NCBI RefSeq assembly: GCF_049445855.1
Contig: NZ_JBMSDV010000004.1
Span: forward strand, 124,001 to 188,000
Length of the DNA: 64,000 nucleotides
DNA from: JAGOCV01 sp049445855
Lineage (GTDB): Bacteria; Pseudomonadota; Gammaproteobacteria; Burkholderiales; Burkholderiaceae_C
Direction: 5' to 3'
A model generated the notes under the pieces. It searched no databases. It saw only the letters and a list, made by a program, of their open reading frames with translations, and was not told where the DNA came from. Within the stretch, counting starts at the first letter, position 1. The number at the start of each line of letters is the position of its first letter. The position numbers were made by a program, and so were the translations under genes. This document shows positions 43,760-52,800 of this stretch, piece after piece.

Positions 43760-44317
43760 ATGACCGAAGAGGAAGACACCCGCACCCTGCTCATCGTCGA
43801 GGACGACGATGCGCTCGCCCATACGCTCACCCGCTCGTTCGAGCGGCGCGGCTATGAAGTCGTGCGTGCGGCCGACCTTGCAGGCGTGCGCCACCTCACG
43901 GAAGGCGTGGCGCAGGACGCGTTGCCGCAATACGCGCTGGTGGACCTCAAGCTCTCATCCGGCGACTCGGGCCTGGCCGTGGTGCAGTACCTTCAGGGCA
44001 TCGACGACGGCATGATCATCGTCGTGCTCACCGGCTACGCCAGCATCGCCACGGCGGTCGAAGCCATCAAGCTCGGCGCGCGGCACTACCTGGCCAAGCC
44101 CGCCAACACCGACGACATCGAAGCCGCGTTCGACAAGGCCGAAGGCGACGCAGGCGTCGACCTCACACAGCGCACCACCTCCATCAAGACGCTGGAGTGG
44201 GAACACATCCACGCCGTACTCGCCGAAACCGACTTCAACATCTCCGAAGCGGCAAGGCGGCTGGGCATGCACCGCCGCACGCTGGCGCGCAAGCTGGAGA
44301 AGCAGCGCGTCAAGTGA
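43760..44317 (+). CDS. regA: Response regulator, RegA/PrrA/ActR-like
   Basis: This is the DNA-binding partner of the RegB-like kinase, 185 residues, the short RegA layout. The receiver domain has acidic residues in IVEDDDALA, phosphoacceptor D62 in LVDLKLSSGDSG, the Thr of VVLTGYASIATAVEA and Lys in YLAKPANTDD. After a linker, the C-terminal Fis-type helix-turn-helix reads NISEAARRLGMHRRTLARKL, nearly the invariant RegA sequence. Likely targets are respiratory genes, including the adjacent cyo operon (inference). Confidence 0.92.
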   Translation: MTEEEDTRTLLIVEDDDALAHTLTRSFERRGYEVVRAADLAGVRHLTEGVAQDALPQYALVDLKLSSGDSGLAVVQYLQGIDDGMIIVVLTGYASIATAVEAIKLGARHYLAKPANTDDIEAAFDKAEGDAGVDLTQRTTSIKTLEWEHIHAVLAETDFNISEAARRLGMHRRTLARKLEKQRVK

Positions 44318-44350
44318 CACCACCGGCCCGGTGACGACGACAATGCAGGA

Positions 44351-44878
44351 ATGACTGCACGTTCTCCCAGAATCTATCTCGCCGGCCCCGACGTTTTCTT
44401 CTCCGACAGCACCCAGCGCTTCGCGCAATTGAAGGCCGCGTGCGCGCGGCTCGGCCTCGAAGGCCTGGAGCCTTCCGACGGCGACATCCCCGCTGATTTC
44501 AACGGCACCGACGACGAACGCGCCCTGCGCATCTACGAAGGCAACATCCAGCGCATCCACGAAGCCGACGCCGTGCTCGCCAACCTGTGCAGCTTCCGCG
44601 GCCTGGAGCCCGACTCGGGCACCGTGTTCGAAGTGGGCTACGCCGCAGCGTTGGGCAAGCCCGTCGCTGCCTATGGTGTGCCGCCGGGCAGCTATGCCGA
44701 ACGCGTGAGCGCTGTCACGCCGTGCACGCCCGACGCCATCGGCACCCTGCGCGAGACGGCCAGCGGGATGATGGTCGAAGGCCTCGGGCAAAGGCTCAAC
44801 CTCATGCTCACCGGCTCCGCCACCATTGAAGACACGGTCGAAGCTGCCTTGCAGCGGCTGGCTGTTCAGCTTCGCTGA
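44351..44878 (+). CDS. Nucleoside 2-deoxyribosyltransferase
   Basis: This enzyme exchanges or hydrolyses the base of 2'-deoxyribonucleosides, 175 residues. The N-terminus ARSPRIYLAGPDVFF and the substrate loop DGDIPADFN fit the family, and the nucleophilic Glu is in PDSGTVFEVGYAAALGKPV. It ends convergently with the glyoxalase gene, overlapping its 3' end by 13 bases. Whether it is a transferase or a hydrolase cannot be told from the sequence. Confidence 0.87.
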   Translation: MTARSPRIYLAGPDVFFSDSTQRFAQLKAACARLGLEGLEPSDGDIPADFNGTDDERALRIYEGNIQRIHEADAVLANLCSFRGLEPDSGTVFEVGYAAALGKPVAAYGVPPGSYAERVSAVTPCTPDAIGTLRETASGMMVEGLGQRLNLMLTGSATIEDTVEAALQRLAVQLR

Positions 44879-45315
44879 ATCAACTCGATCTTGTAGCCGT
44901 CCGGGTCCTCGATGAAGGCGATCAGCGTCGGGCTGTGCTTCATCGGGCCGGGTGCCCGCGTGATCTGCACGCCGCTTTCGGCCAGTTCGGAACAGCTCGC
45001 ATGGATGTCGTTGACAGCGATGGCAATGTGTCCCCACGCGGTGCCGTGCACATACGGCTCGACCTGGTCCCAGTTGTGCGTGAGTTCCAGCACCGTGCTG
45101 GCTTCTTCCGTACCGTAGCCGAGGAAAGCGAGCGTGAAGCGGCCGGACGGATAGTCCTGCCGACGTACCAGCTGCATTCCCAGGGCCCCGATGTAGAAGT
45201 CCAGAGAACGTTGCAGGTCCATGACGCGCATCATGGTGTGCAGGATGCGCGTCGGCCGCTCGGCCAGGTCCATGCGCCGGTCCGAATCGGCGTTGGCGTC
45301 AAGCTCGTAATCCAT
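44866..45315 (-). CDS. gloA: Lactoylglutathione lyase (glyoxalase I)
   Basis: This metal-dependent enzyme of the VOC fold converts the methylglyoxal-glutathione hemithioacetal to S-lactoylglutathione. All four metal ligands of GloA are present: His in RILHTMMRV, Glu in VLELTHNW, His in WGHIAIAV and Glu in YKIELIQ. From the ATG at 45315 the protein has 149 residues, with about 20 extra at the N-terminus compared with E. coli GloA; a later start is possible since no clear ribosome site marks either. It is the last gene of the leftward catabolic run, 20 bases after ridA. Confidence 0.9.
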   Translation of the reverse strand: MDYELDANADSDRRMDLAERPTRILHTMMRVMDLQRSLDFYIGALGMQLVRRQDYPSGRFTLAFLGYGTEEASTVLELTHNWDQVEPYVHGTAWGHIAIAVNDIHASCSELAESGVQITRAPGPMKHSPTLIAFIEDPDGYKIELIQRS

Positions 45316-45335
45316 GGGGGATCCGGTGCGACGGT

Positions 45336-45722
45336 TCAGCGGACCGCAACGACGTCGATCTCGACCTTCCACTCGGGCTTGACGAGTGCGGACACATACA
45401 CCAGCGTGGACGCCGGTTTGTGACCGGCGAGCACCCCGGTGCGAACTTTCACGAAGTCCGGGTAGTCCTTGGCGTCTGTCAGGTAGATGGTTGTCTTGAC
45501 GATGTTGCTGAGCTTCATGCCGGCATCGGCCAGGATGGTTTCGACGTTCTTCCACGCCTGCTGGGTCTGCTCGACGAAGTCGGCAGAAGCCACGCCCTTG
45601 GCGTCGATGCCGATCTGGCCTGCCACATAGAGCGTGGCAGCCGGCGCTTCGACCAGGATGCCGTTGGAGTACGCGCCGGGTTCGCCGCCCATGGCTGCGG
45701 GGTTGATGCGGGAGGTGGTCAT
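45336..45722 (-). CDS. RidA-family protein (enamine/imine deaminase)
   Basis: This is a 128-residue YjgF/YER057c/UK114-family protein. The ordering YSNGILVEAPAATLYVAGQI, then TTIYLTDAKDYPDFVKVR and a C-terminal VEIDVVAVR is typical. The residue equivalent to the catalytic Arg of RidA is the Arg of VRTGVL, but the usual substrate-anchoring PxRxxV near the end is replaced by HKPASTLVYV. True RidA activity is therefore doubtful, and a specialised Rid subgroup linked to catabolic operons is more likely. It follows the Rieske gene. Confidence 0.85.
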   Translation of the reverse strand: MTTSRINPAAMGGEPGAYSNGILVEAPAATLYVAGQIGIDAKGVASADFVEQTQQAWKNVETILADAGMKLSNIVKTTIYLTDAKDYPDFVKVRTGVLAGHKPASTLVYVSALVKPEWKVEIDVVAVR

Positions 45723-45773
45723 GCTTTTCCTTTGCTGTGAACCGATGGATGGATGAAATGAAGCGCGGCTGTC

Positions 45774-46790
45774 TCAGTTGATGAAGCCGGCCGAGGGATG
45801 CGCACGCGGATACTTCCGGATGTAGGTCAGGAAGCGCGCGAGCGACTTGTCCGCACGGGTCAACAGGCCCTGGCGGTAGTGGATGGTGTTGAGGATGTCC
45901 TTGTCCTCGCCGACGGTGCGGCGGCTCACCGCCAGCACGGACTCGAGCTGCTCCTGCGCGTCGGGTCCGGCCAGCACGATGCTGCAGCTGAACACGTTGT
46001 GCTGCCCGGGCCTGGGCAGGCCGTAGCCCGTGACGTTGCAGCGCCAGAAACCGTCGTACATGCCCCAGCGGTAGAACACGCTCGTGCCCAGGATGCCCGC
46101 CGTGTTGGCAATCGGCACGTCGCCCTGGTGCAGCCCGCGGTAGCTGAACTCCAGGCCGAAGTCATGCCACTGCACGAGCTCGTGCGGCTCGTCGGCTTCG
46201 AACTTGATCTTGTGGACCACCTTCAGGTGCTGCATGTCCGGCGTGTTGGCTGCGAACACCCAGGGGTCGCAGTTCAGCGTCTGGCCGAAGCGGTAGGCCG
46301 ACATGAGCAGCGCGTCGTCTGCGTAGGGCAGTTGCGGCAGGTCGAACAGCGGCTCTTCGCCGTTGAACACCCAGACGATGCCGAAGCGCTCCTGCACCGG
46401 GAACACGAACAGGCAGGCCGACTTCGGCGGCGGGTCGCCGATGCCGGTCTTCACACACACGCCGTCGGCGTCGTACTCCCAGTGGTGGAAGGCGCATTGC
46501 ACGCGGCCATCCACCACGCGGCCGACCGACAGGTCCGCGCCGACGTGTGGGCAGTACGCGCTCATCGCGCGCGCTGATCCGTCCGGTGCGCGGAACAGCA
46601 CGATCTTGCCGTCCAGGAAGTCGCAGCCGAGCACCTGGTCCGCCACGACTTCGGTGGACAGGGCCACCGGAAACCACGACTGCGTGAAGACACCGCCGTC
46701 GCCCTCGGCAGGCATCGGCAGGAAGTGCGGCCGCGCGGGCGTGGGGCGCGAGCGCGTGGCATTGGTCGGCATGCGGACGGTCTGTTCCAT
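45774..46790 (-). CDS. Rieske aromatic-ring-hydroxylating oxygenase, alpha subunit
   Basis: This is a non-haem iron oxygenase of 338 residues in the VanA/phthalate-like group. The Rieske [2Fe-2S] ligands are C80-H82 (YCPHVGADLS) and C99-H102 (CAFHHWEYD). The mononuclear iron site is DMQHLKVVH (D-x2-H-x4-H). The substrate cannot be read from the sequence. It needs electrons from a reductase and ferredoxin: a [2Fe-2S] ferredoxin gene is directly upstream, but no flavin reductase is in the window. It lies in the operon with a molybdenum hydroxylase and an ABC importer, suggesting a later step in aromatic or heteroaromatic catabolism. Confidence 0.88.
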   Translation of the reverse strand: MEQTVRMPTNATRSRPTPARPHFLPMPAEGDGGVFTQSWFPVALSTEVVADQVLGCDFLDGKIVLFRAPDGSARAMSAYCPHVGADLSVGRVVDGRVQCAFHHWEYDADGVCVKTGIGDPPPKSACLFVFPVQERFGIVWVFNGEEPLFDLPQLPYADDALLMSAYRFGQTLNCDPWVFAANTPDMQHLKVVHKIKFEADEPHELVQWHDFGLEFSYRGLHQGDVPIANTAGILGTSVFYRWGMYDGFWRCNVTGYGLPRPGQHNVFSCSIVLAGPDAQEQLESVLAVSRRTVGEDKDILNTIHYRQGLLTRADKSLARFLTYIRKYPRAHPSAGFIN

Positions 46791-46822
46791 GGTGTCTCTC
46801 GTGGTGATGTCGGTGGAATGGT

Positions 46823-47146
46823 TCAGGCGGGACGTGCGATTTCGACCGACAGCCCGTCGAGCTCGGGCGTCAGCCGGATCTGGCAGGACAGGCGTGACGC
46901 TGCGGTTGCGCCCGGCAGGTAGTCCAGCATGGCGCGCTCGTCATCGGCGGCAGGTGGAAGGCGGCTCGCCCACCCGGGCGCCACCTTCACATGGCAGGTG
47001 CCGCAGGCGAGGCTGCCGTCGCACGAGGCCTCGATGTCGAAGCCGGTGCTGCGCAGCGCCACCATCAGCGTGGTGCCGGGTGCGGCCTCGAACTCGAAGC
47101 CGTCGGCTTCGCAGCGGAGCATGGCGGTGGTGTCGTTTCCGGTCAT
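46823..47146 (-). CDS. [2Fe-2S] plant-type ferredoxin
   Basis: This small electron carrier of 107 residues binds a [2Fe-2S] cluster through the pattern C-x5-C-x2-C in ASCDGSLACGTCHVKV and a distal Cys in RLSCQIRLT, as in ferredoxins serving oxygenases. The ATG at 47146 is two bases after the permease stop. It most likely passes electrons to the Rieske oxygenase encoded next. Confidence 0.88.
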   Translation of the reverse strand: MTGNDTTAMLRCEADGFEFEAAPGTTLMVALRSTGFDIEASCDGSLACGTCHVKVAPGWASRLPPAADDERAMLDYLPGATAASRLSCQIRLTPELDGLSVEIARPA

Positions 47147-47148
47147 GG

Positions 47149-47943
47149 TCACGCGGCCTCCGACAAGGTGGTGCCCGCCGTGTCGCGGCGTTCCCAGAAA
47201 ACGACGCGTGCATGCACGAAGCGCACGAGGCTGCTGGCCGTGATGCCGATGGCCGACAGCGACACGACGGACGCGAACATCGTCGCCACGTCGAAGCTCA
47301 GCGTGGACGACTGGATGAGATAGCCGAGCCCTTCCTTGGCGGAGACGAACTCGCCGACGATCGCGCCGATGAGCGCAAGCACCACCGCGATCTGCAAGCC
47401 GGCAAAGATGGACGCCGCAGCCGACGGGAGCTTCACCTGCCGGAACACATGCAGGCGCGACGAACCGAATGCGCGGTACAGACGCAGCAGGTCCGGGTTG
47501 GCCGAGCGGAATCCGTAGAAACAGTTGATGAACACGGGGAAGAAGCAGATCAGCGCGACCAGCACCATCTTGGAACTCACGCCGAACCCGAACCACACGA
47601 TGAGCAGCGGCGCGAGCGCGACCTTGGGGATGGACTGGATCGCGATCACGAGCGGCATCAGCGTGCGCTCGATCCAGCGCGACTCGGCGACGATGGCGCC
47701 GGCCACCAGCGCCACCGAGCAGCCGATGGCGTAGCCGACCACCATTTCGTACAGCGTGGTGGCCAGGTGCTTCCAGTACGTACCGCTGGTCACGTAGCCG
47801 CTCCACAGCGACACGCCGACATCGCCCGGCCGTGGCAGCAGATACGTCGGCACCTCCAGCAGCACGACGGCACGGTCCCAGACGATGAGCAGCGCGGCCA
47901 GTGCGGCCAGCGGAAGAACGACGGAGAGGACGCGGTCTTTCAT
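47149..47943 (-). CDS. ABC transporter permease, NitT/TauT (SsuC-like) type
   Basis: This is an inner-membrane permease of 264 residues, about six helices. The ATPase-contact EAA-type loop is RAFGSSRLHVFRQVKLPSA, and the segment IQSIPKVALAPLLIVWFGFG is the hallmark of the SsuC/TauC/ThiX group. The ATG at 47943 overlaps the ATPase stop (ATGA). It works with the ATPase and binding protein upstream. Confidence 0.9.
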   Translation of the reverse strand: MKDRVLSVVLPLAALAALLIVWDRAVVLLEVPTYLLPRPGDVGVSLWSGYVTSGTYWKHLATTLYEMVVGYAIGCSVALVAGAIVAESRWIERTLMPLVIAIQSIPKVALAPLLIVWFGFGVSSKMVLVALICFFPVFINCFYGFRSANPDLLRLYRAFGSSRLHVFRQVKLPSAAASIFAGLQIAVVLALIGAIVGEFVSAKEGLGYLIQSSTLSFDVATMFASVVSLSAIGITASSLVRFVHARVVFWERRDTAGTTLSEAA

Positions 47944-48722
47944 TCGGGTTCTCCTTTGCCGGGGGCGGGCGTGCGGAAGAAAAGCCGCAGCCGGTTGCAG
48001 ATGGCGTTGAACTCGGCGGAGCCCAGCGTCGCAATCGTGCGCGGGCGGGGCAGCGGCACGTCGATCACGTCCACCACCGTGCCCGGACGTTCGGACAGCA
48101 CGACCACGCGGTCGGCGAGGTAGACGGCTTCGGGAATCGAGTGCGTGATGAACAGCACGGACTTGCCCGACTGGCGCCACATGTCCTGCAGTTCGTCGGA
48201 CATGTGTTCGCGGGTCATGGCGTCGAGTGCGGCGAACGGCTCGTCCATCAGAAGAAGTTGCGGGTCGTGCATGAAGCCGCGCGCGATACCCACGCGCTGC
48301 TGCATGCCGCCCGACAGTTCGTTCGGGTAGTGGCCTTCGAAGCCTTCCAGGCGCACGAGCCTGATGAGTGCGCGTGCGCGGTCCATGTGGTCTTCCACGC
48401 GCAGGCCCATCGCCTCGACGGGAACCAGCACGTTCTGCAGCACCGTTTTCCACGGCAGCAGCGTCGGCTGCTGGAAGACGATGCCCACGTCGCGACGCGG
48501 GCCCGCCACCGGCTGGCCCTGGATCTGCACCTTGCCGCTGGATGGCTTGAGCAGGCCCGATGCGATGTTCAGCAGCGTCGACTTGCCGCACCCCGAGGGG
48601 CCGAGCACGGCGACGAACTCACCGTCGGCCACCTGGAGGTTGAGGTCACGCACCGCCGTCAGGCGACCGCGCGCCGACGCGTAGGTGACGCTCAGGTTCT
48701 CGATGGACAGACGCGGTGTCAC
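47940..48722 (-). CDS. ABC transporter ATP-binding protein, NitT/TauT type
   Basis: This is an ATPase subunit of 260 residues with Walker A GPSGCGKSTLLN, Q-loop VFQQPTLLPWKTVLQNV, signature LSGGMQQRVGIAR, Walker B LLLMDEPFAALD and switch THSIPEAV, all standard for the SsuB/TauB group. The GTG start at 48722 overlaps the stop of the binding-protein gene (GTGA); the longer open frame upstream lies inside that gene. Confidence 0.9.
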   Translation of the reverse strand: MTPRLSIENLSVTYASARGRLTAVRDLNLQVADGEFVAVLGPSGCGKSTLLNIASGLLKPSSGKVQIQGQPVAGPRRDVGIVFQQPTLLPWKTVLQNVLVPVEAMGLRVEDHMDRARALIRLVRLEGFEGHYPNELSGGMQQRVGIARGFMHDPQLLLMDEPFAALDAMTREHMSDELQDMWRQSGKSVLFITHSIPEAVYLADRVVVLSERPGTVVDVIDVPLPRPRTIATLGSAEFNAICNRLRLFFRTPAPGKGEPE

Positions 48723-49807
48723 GGCTTCCACGCCTTGGCCTGGCGCATCACCACCATCGGGTCGAACTTGTTGTACTCGGGCACGAGCACGTTGGTGTAG
48801 AGCGATGCCATCGGGACGTTCTCGTTGGTGACTTCGCCGCCTTCCTTCAGCGCGGCGATCAGCAACTTCCAGTCGCGGTCGGCGTAGGCACCCCACTGGC
48901 GCGGCTCGCCGGGACGGAAGTAGGTGACGTTGTCGATGCGCGGCTTCATCACCATCATTTCCTTGCGCAGGATTTCCTCTTCAGTGCCGGTCTTGGGCTT
49001 CTGCTCGGGGTAGTGCTTCCAGAAGGCCTGCAGGCAGCCGGTCATGTTGGCTTCACAGGCCACGGCGCCCTTGGACACCGCACGGCCGAAGCGGGCGATC
49101 AACTGCGGGTTGTCCTTGAGCAGCTTGTCGGTCACTTCGAAACCGTGGCTGGACATGCCCTGGAATTCCTTGGGCAGGTCGAGGCGGCGGATGGGCGTGC
49201 CGCTCACTTCCAGTGCGGCGTGTGCGCTTTCCCAGAGGTTCAGCGCCTGGATCTGGTTGGTCCTGAGGGCCTGGAAGGCCTGGCCGCCGAAGCCCACGGG
49301 CTGCAGGTTCACCGTCTTCCAGTCCACACCGGAGGCTGCGAGGATGGCGCGCGTCGTGTAGACGTTGCCCGAGCCGAGCGACACCACGCCGATGCTCTTG
49401 CCCTTCAGATCGGCGAGCGACTTCACGGGGCTGTCCGCAGGGACGGCGAATTCCCACACCGAATTGCGCAGGTAGTTGTAGACGAACTTCAGCGGGAAGT
49501 TCTGCTTGCCGGGCTGGCGCGCGATCACCAGCGGCTCCATGCTCGCGCCGGCGGCATGGATCTGGCCCGACAGCAGTTGCGGGATGATCACGCTCGAACC
49601 GGCCAGCGGCACCAGTTCGACCTCGAGGTTTTCTTCATCGAAGTAGCCGAGTTCCTTGGCGAATACGAAGTTGGCGATGGCGGAACTGATGGCGGACGGC
49701 ACGCCGTAGACGAACTTGTCCTTGGCGAGTGCGGGAAAGGCAAGTGTGGAGAGAACGGCAACCGCCGCAAGACGGCCGAGAGAGCCGAAAGAACGCGAGG
49801 ACATCAT
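48719..49807 (-). CDS. ABC transporter substrate-binding protein, NitT/TauT type
   Basis: This is a periplasmic binding protein of 362 residues with a signal peptide (SFGSLGRLAAVAVLSTLAFP, cleavage after ALA). The mature fold is of the SsuA/TauA/NMT1 kind: ELGYFDEENLEVELVPLAGS, then SLADLKGKSIGVVSLGSGN. The start is the first of two adjacent ATGs (49807), five bases after aggag. The ligand is not known; the family carries sulfonates, nitrate, pyrimidine precursors and aromatic acids. The surrounding catabolic genes imply a compound broken down by the Mo-hydroxylase and Rieske oxygenase. Confidence 0.87.
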   Translation of the reverse strand: MMSSRSFGSLGRLAAVAVLSTLAFPALAKDKFVYGVPSAISSAIANFVFAKELGYFDEENLEVELVPLAGSSVIIPQLLSGQIHAAGASMEPLVIARQPGKQNFPLKFVYNYLRNSVWEFAVPADSPVKSLADLKGKSIGVVSLGSGNVYTTRAILAASGVDWKTVNLQPVGFGGQAFQALRTNQIQALNLWESAHAALEVSGTPIRRLDLPKEFQGMSSHGFEVTDKLLKDNPQLIARFGRAVSKGAVACEANMTGCLQAFWKHYPEQKPKTGTEEEILRKEMMVMKPRIDNVTYFRPGEPRQWGAYADRDWKLLIAALKEGGEVTNENVPMASLYTNVLVPEYNKFDPMVVMRQAKAWKP

Positions 49808-49854
49808 GGAGCTCCTGTTGGGGATGGTGGGTGAAGGAAAAGGCATGGGAGGGT

Positions 49855-52800
49855 TCAGTGCGCGTGCCGCGCGTCCCTTGCGCGGCGCAGCGCGCGTTCG
49901 GTGACGGCGACGATCATGTCGGCCTTGGCGGCGTTGTCGCGCAGCGGCAGCGCGCCATACACGACCTTCTGCGCGCAGGTACGGATGCTGTCGTCGTTCA
50001 TGAGGCGATGGGCCTGCGTCATGAGCGCGCGTTCGGCGTGCGTCGCGCGCATCGGCAGCGGGGAGACGCCACCAAGCGAGATCCGTACCGAAGCGAGCCG
50101 GTCGCCGTCCCATGTCAGGCGCACACCTGCCGATGCTTCGGGGAAGTCACCCCGCCACTGCGCGTACTTCTCGTAGACCTGTGTGCTGCCGGTGGCCAGC
50201 GGCACTTCGATGGACAGGATCAGCTCCTGCGGCGACACCGTGGTTTCGCCCGACCAGCGGTAGAAATCCGCCATGGCGATGCGGCGCTTGCCCGCCTGGC
50301 CATGCACGATCACGGTGGCGTCGAGTGCGGTGAGCGCAGGTGCCAGGTCGGCCACGCACGGCGCGGCGCAACGGCCTGCGCCCATGATCGCGTGATGCCG
50401 GTTGTCGCCCATGACGGCATAGCACGGGCACGATGCGCCGCCGTTCTTGTAGCAGGGCAGGCCACTGCGGAAGAACCAGCAGCGCTTTTCCTGGCACAGG
50501 TCTCCGGCGACGGTCGCCACATTGCGGATCTGCCGCGTGGCGATCAGGTCTGCTGCCTCCACCAGGCCCGGCAGCAGGCGTCGCAGGTCGTCGTGCTCGG
50601 TGAGTGTGGCCAGCGTCACACCCGCGCCGATGCGGGCGATGCCTTGGGCCGCATCGATGTCGATGTCCTGCAGCGCAGCCAGGCGCGAGATGTCGATGAG
50701 CAACTCCGGCGCATACACGCCTTGCCTCGTGCCCGGCAGCAGGTCGCTGCCACCGGCGATCAGCTTCGCCCGGCGGTGCTGATGCGTGGCAAGCAGCAGC
50801 GCGGCATCCTCGATGCTTGCGGCCTTGAGGTAGTCGGGGTTCGACACGCGCGGCCTGGGTTGCGACACGGCGGCGCCCAGCATCTTCATGGCAGGGAACA
50901 GGCCCTTGGGATAGAGGCTGCGTGCCACGGCCACTTCGAGGTTGAACGGCCGGCGCCACGGTTGTAGCGCCAGTGTGCGCTTTTGCTTGCGCCGGATCTC
51001 CGCCAGCACCTTGTGCGGCGTCAGCGGCAGCGTGCGGAAGCGGATGCCGGTGGCGTGCGCCACCGCATTCGCGATGGCCGCCACGGTCGGGTTGATCGAG
51101 GTCTCGCCGCTCGACTTCGCGCCGAGCGGGCCGCGCGGGTCGGCCGTCTCGATGTAAGCCGTCTCTATCTCTGTCGCTTCGAAGATGCGCGGCACGCGGT
51201 AGTTGATGAGTGACGTGTTCACCGGCCGGCCGTGGTCGAACACCAGGTCTTCCGCCAGCGCCATGCCGATGCCCTGCACCACGCCGCCGTGCATCTGCCC
51301 GTCCAGCGAGGCCTCGTTGATGACGCGACCCACGTCCTGCACCACCACGACCTTGAGCACCTTCACATGGCCGGTGTCCGGGTCGACTTCCACCTCCACC
51401 GCCTGCGCGCCGAACGCATAGGTGGCGGAGTAATTGCCGTAGCCGGTCTTGGGGTCGGGGTACGGCTGGTCGAGCTTGTGATGGCCGTTGACTTTCAGCG
51501 GCCCGGTGATCGCCGCGACTTCCTGCCAACCCATCTTTCCGGGCGCGGACACGCCATCGTCCGCAAACCGGATGGTGTCGACCTCGACGCCCAGGCGCTG
51601 CGACAGGATGCTGCGCACCTGCGCCATCAGCACGTTGGATGCATCGATGGCCGCTGCGCCCGTCATGAAAGTCACGCGCGACGCGGCGCTGCCCAGATCG
51701 TCGGGCGCTTCTTCCGTGTCCATGTGGATCACATCGATGGCCGTCAGGTCGACGTCCAGCGTCTGCGAGACGAACTGCGCCAACGTCGTGTTCTGCCAGG
51801 TGCCGCAGTCGGCGTTCTGCGTGGCCAGCAGGAATCGGCCGTCCTCGCGCAGCTCCAGGCTCACGTTGGCGAAGTTGCCCTCGGCGTAGAGGATGCCCAC
51901 GCTCGGGTTGATCATGGCCGCCACACCCACGCCGCGCCATGGCCTCGGGTTGCGGCGCTTCTCGGCCCAACCGATACGGCGGCCCGCTTCCTGCAGACAC
52001 TCGGCCATGGCGCAGGTGGAAATCTCGAAGCCCTGCGGCGTCACGTCGCCCGGCTGGTTGGCAATGCCCACGCGGTAGTCGAGCGGGTCTTTGCCCAGCA
52101 GCTCGGCGAGTTCGTCCACCTGGGTCTCCAGCGCCCAGATGATCTGCGGCACACCCATGCCGCGGTACGAGCCGCCGGGCACCTTGTTGGTGTAGACCAA
52201 TCGCCCGTCGAACTCGACCGCGCCGACGCGGTACAGGTTGGCGGAGCGCTGGCGCACGGCGGACACATAGGCCGGGCCCATGTGCGTGAACGCGCCGTTG
52301 TCCACGACATAGCGGCTGCGCCGCGCGAGGATGTTGCCCTGCGCATCCACACCCGTGCTGAGGGTCATGCGCTTGGCGTGGTCGGTCTTGCCGCTGATGA
52401 ATTCTTCGCGTCGTGTGAGCACGATCTTCACCGGCCGCTTGGCCTTGCGCGAAAGCAGCGCGGCGATGCCGATGGGCTCCGGCGCCTGCGACTTGCCGCC
52501 GAAGCCGCCGCCGATCTCGATGGCGTGCACACGCACCTGTCGTGTCGGCAGACCCAGGATGCCGGCCATTTCCTTGCGCACGAAGAACGGCGCCTGCGTG
52601 CCGGCCCACACGTCGAGCTTCTGCGCCGCTTCGTCATACGACGCGACGACGGCATTGGTCTCCATGCAGACCGGCGCGACGATGCCATGCGAGTACGTGC
52701 CCTCCACGGTGTGCACCGATTGAGCAAAGCCCTGTGCAGCGCCACCCCAGTCCGCATGGCTGTGCTGCGCGACGTTGGGCGGCAAGGCCTCGCGCTGGTG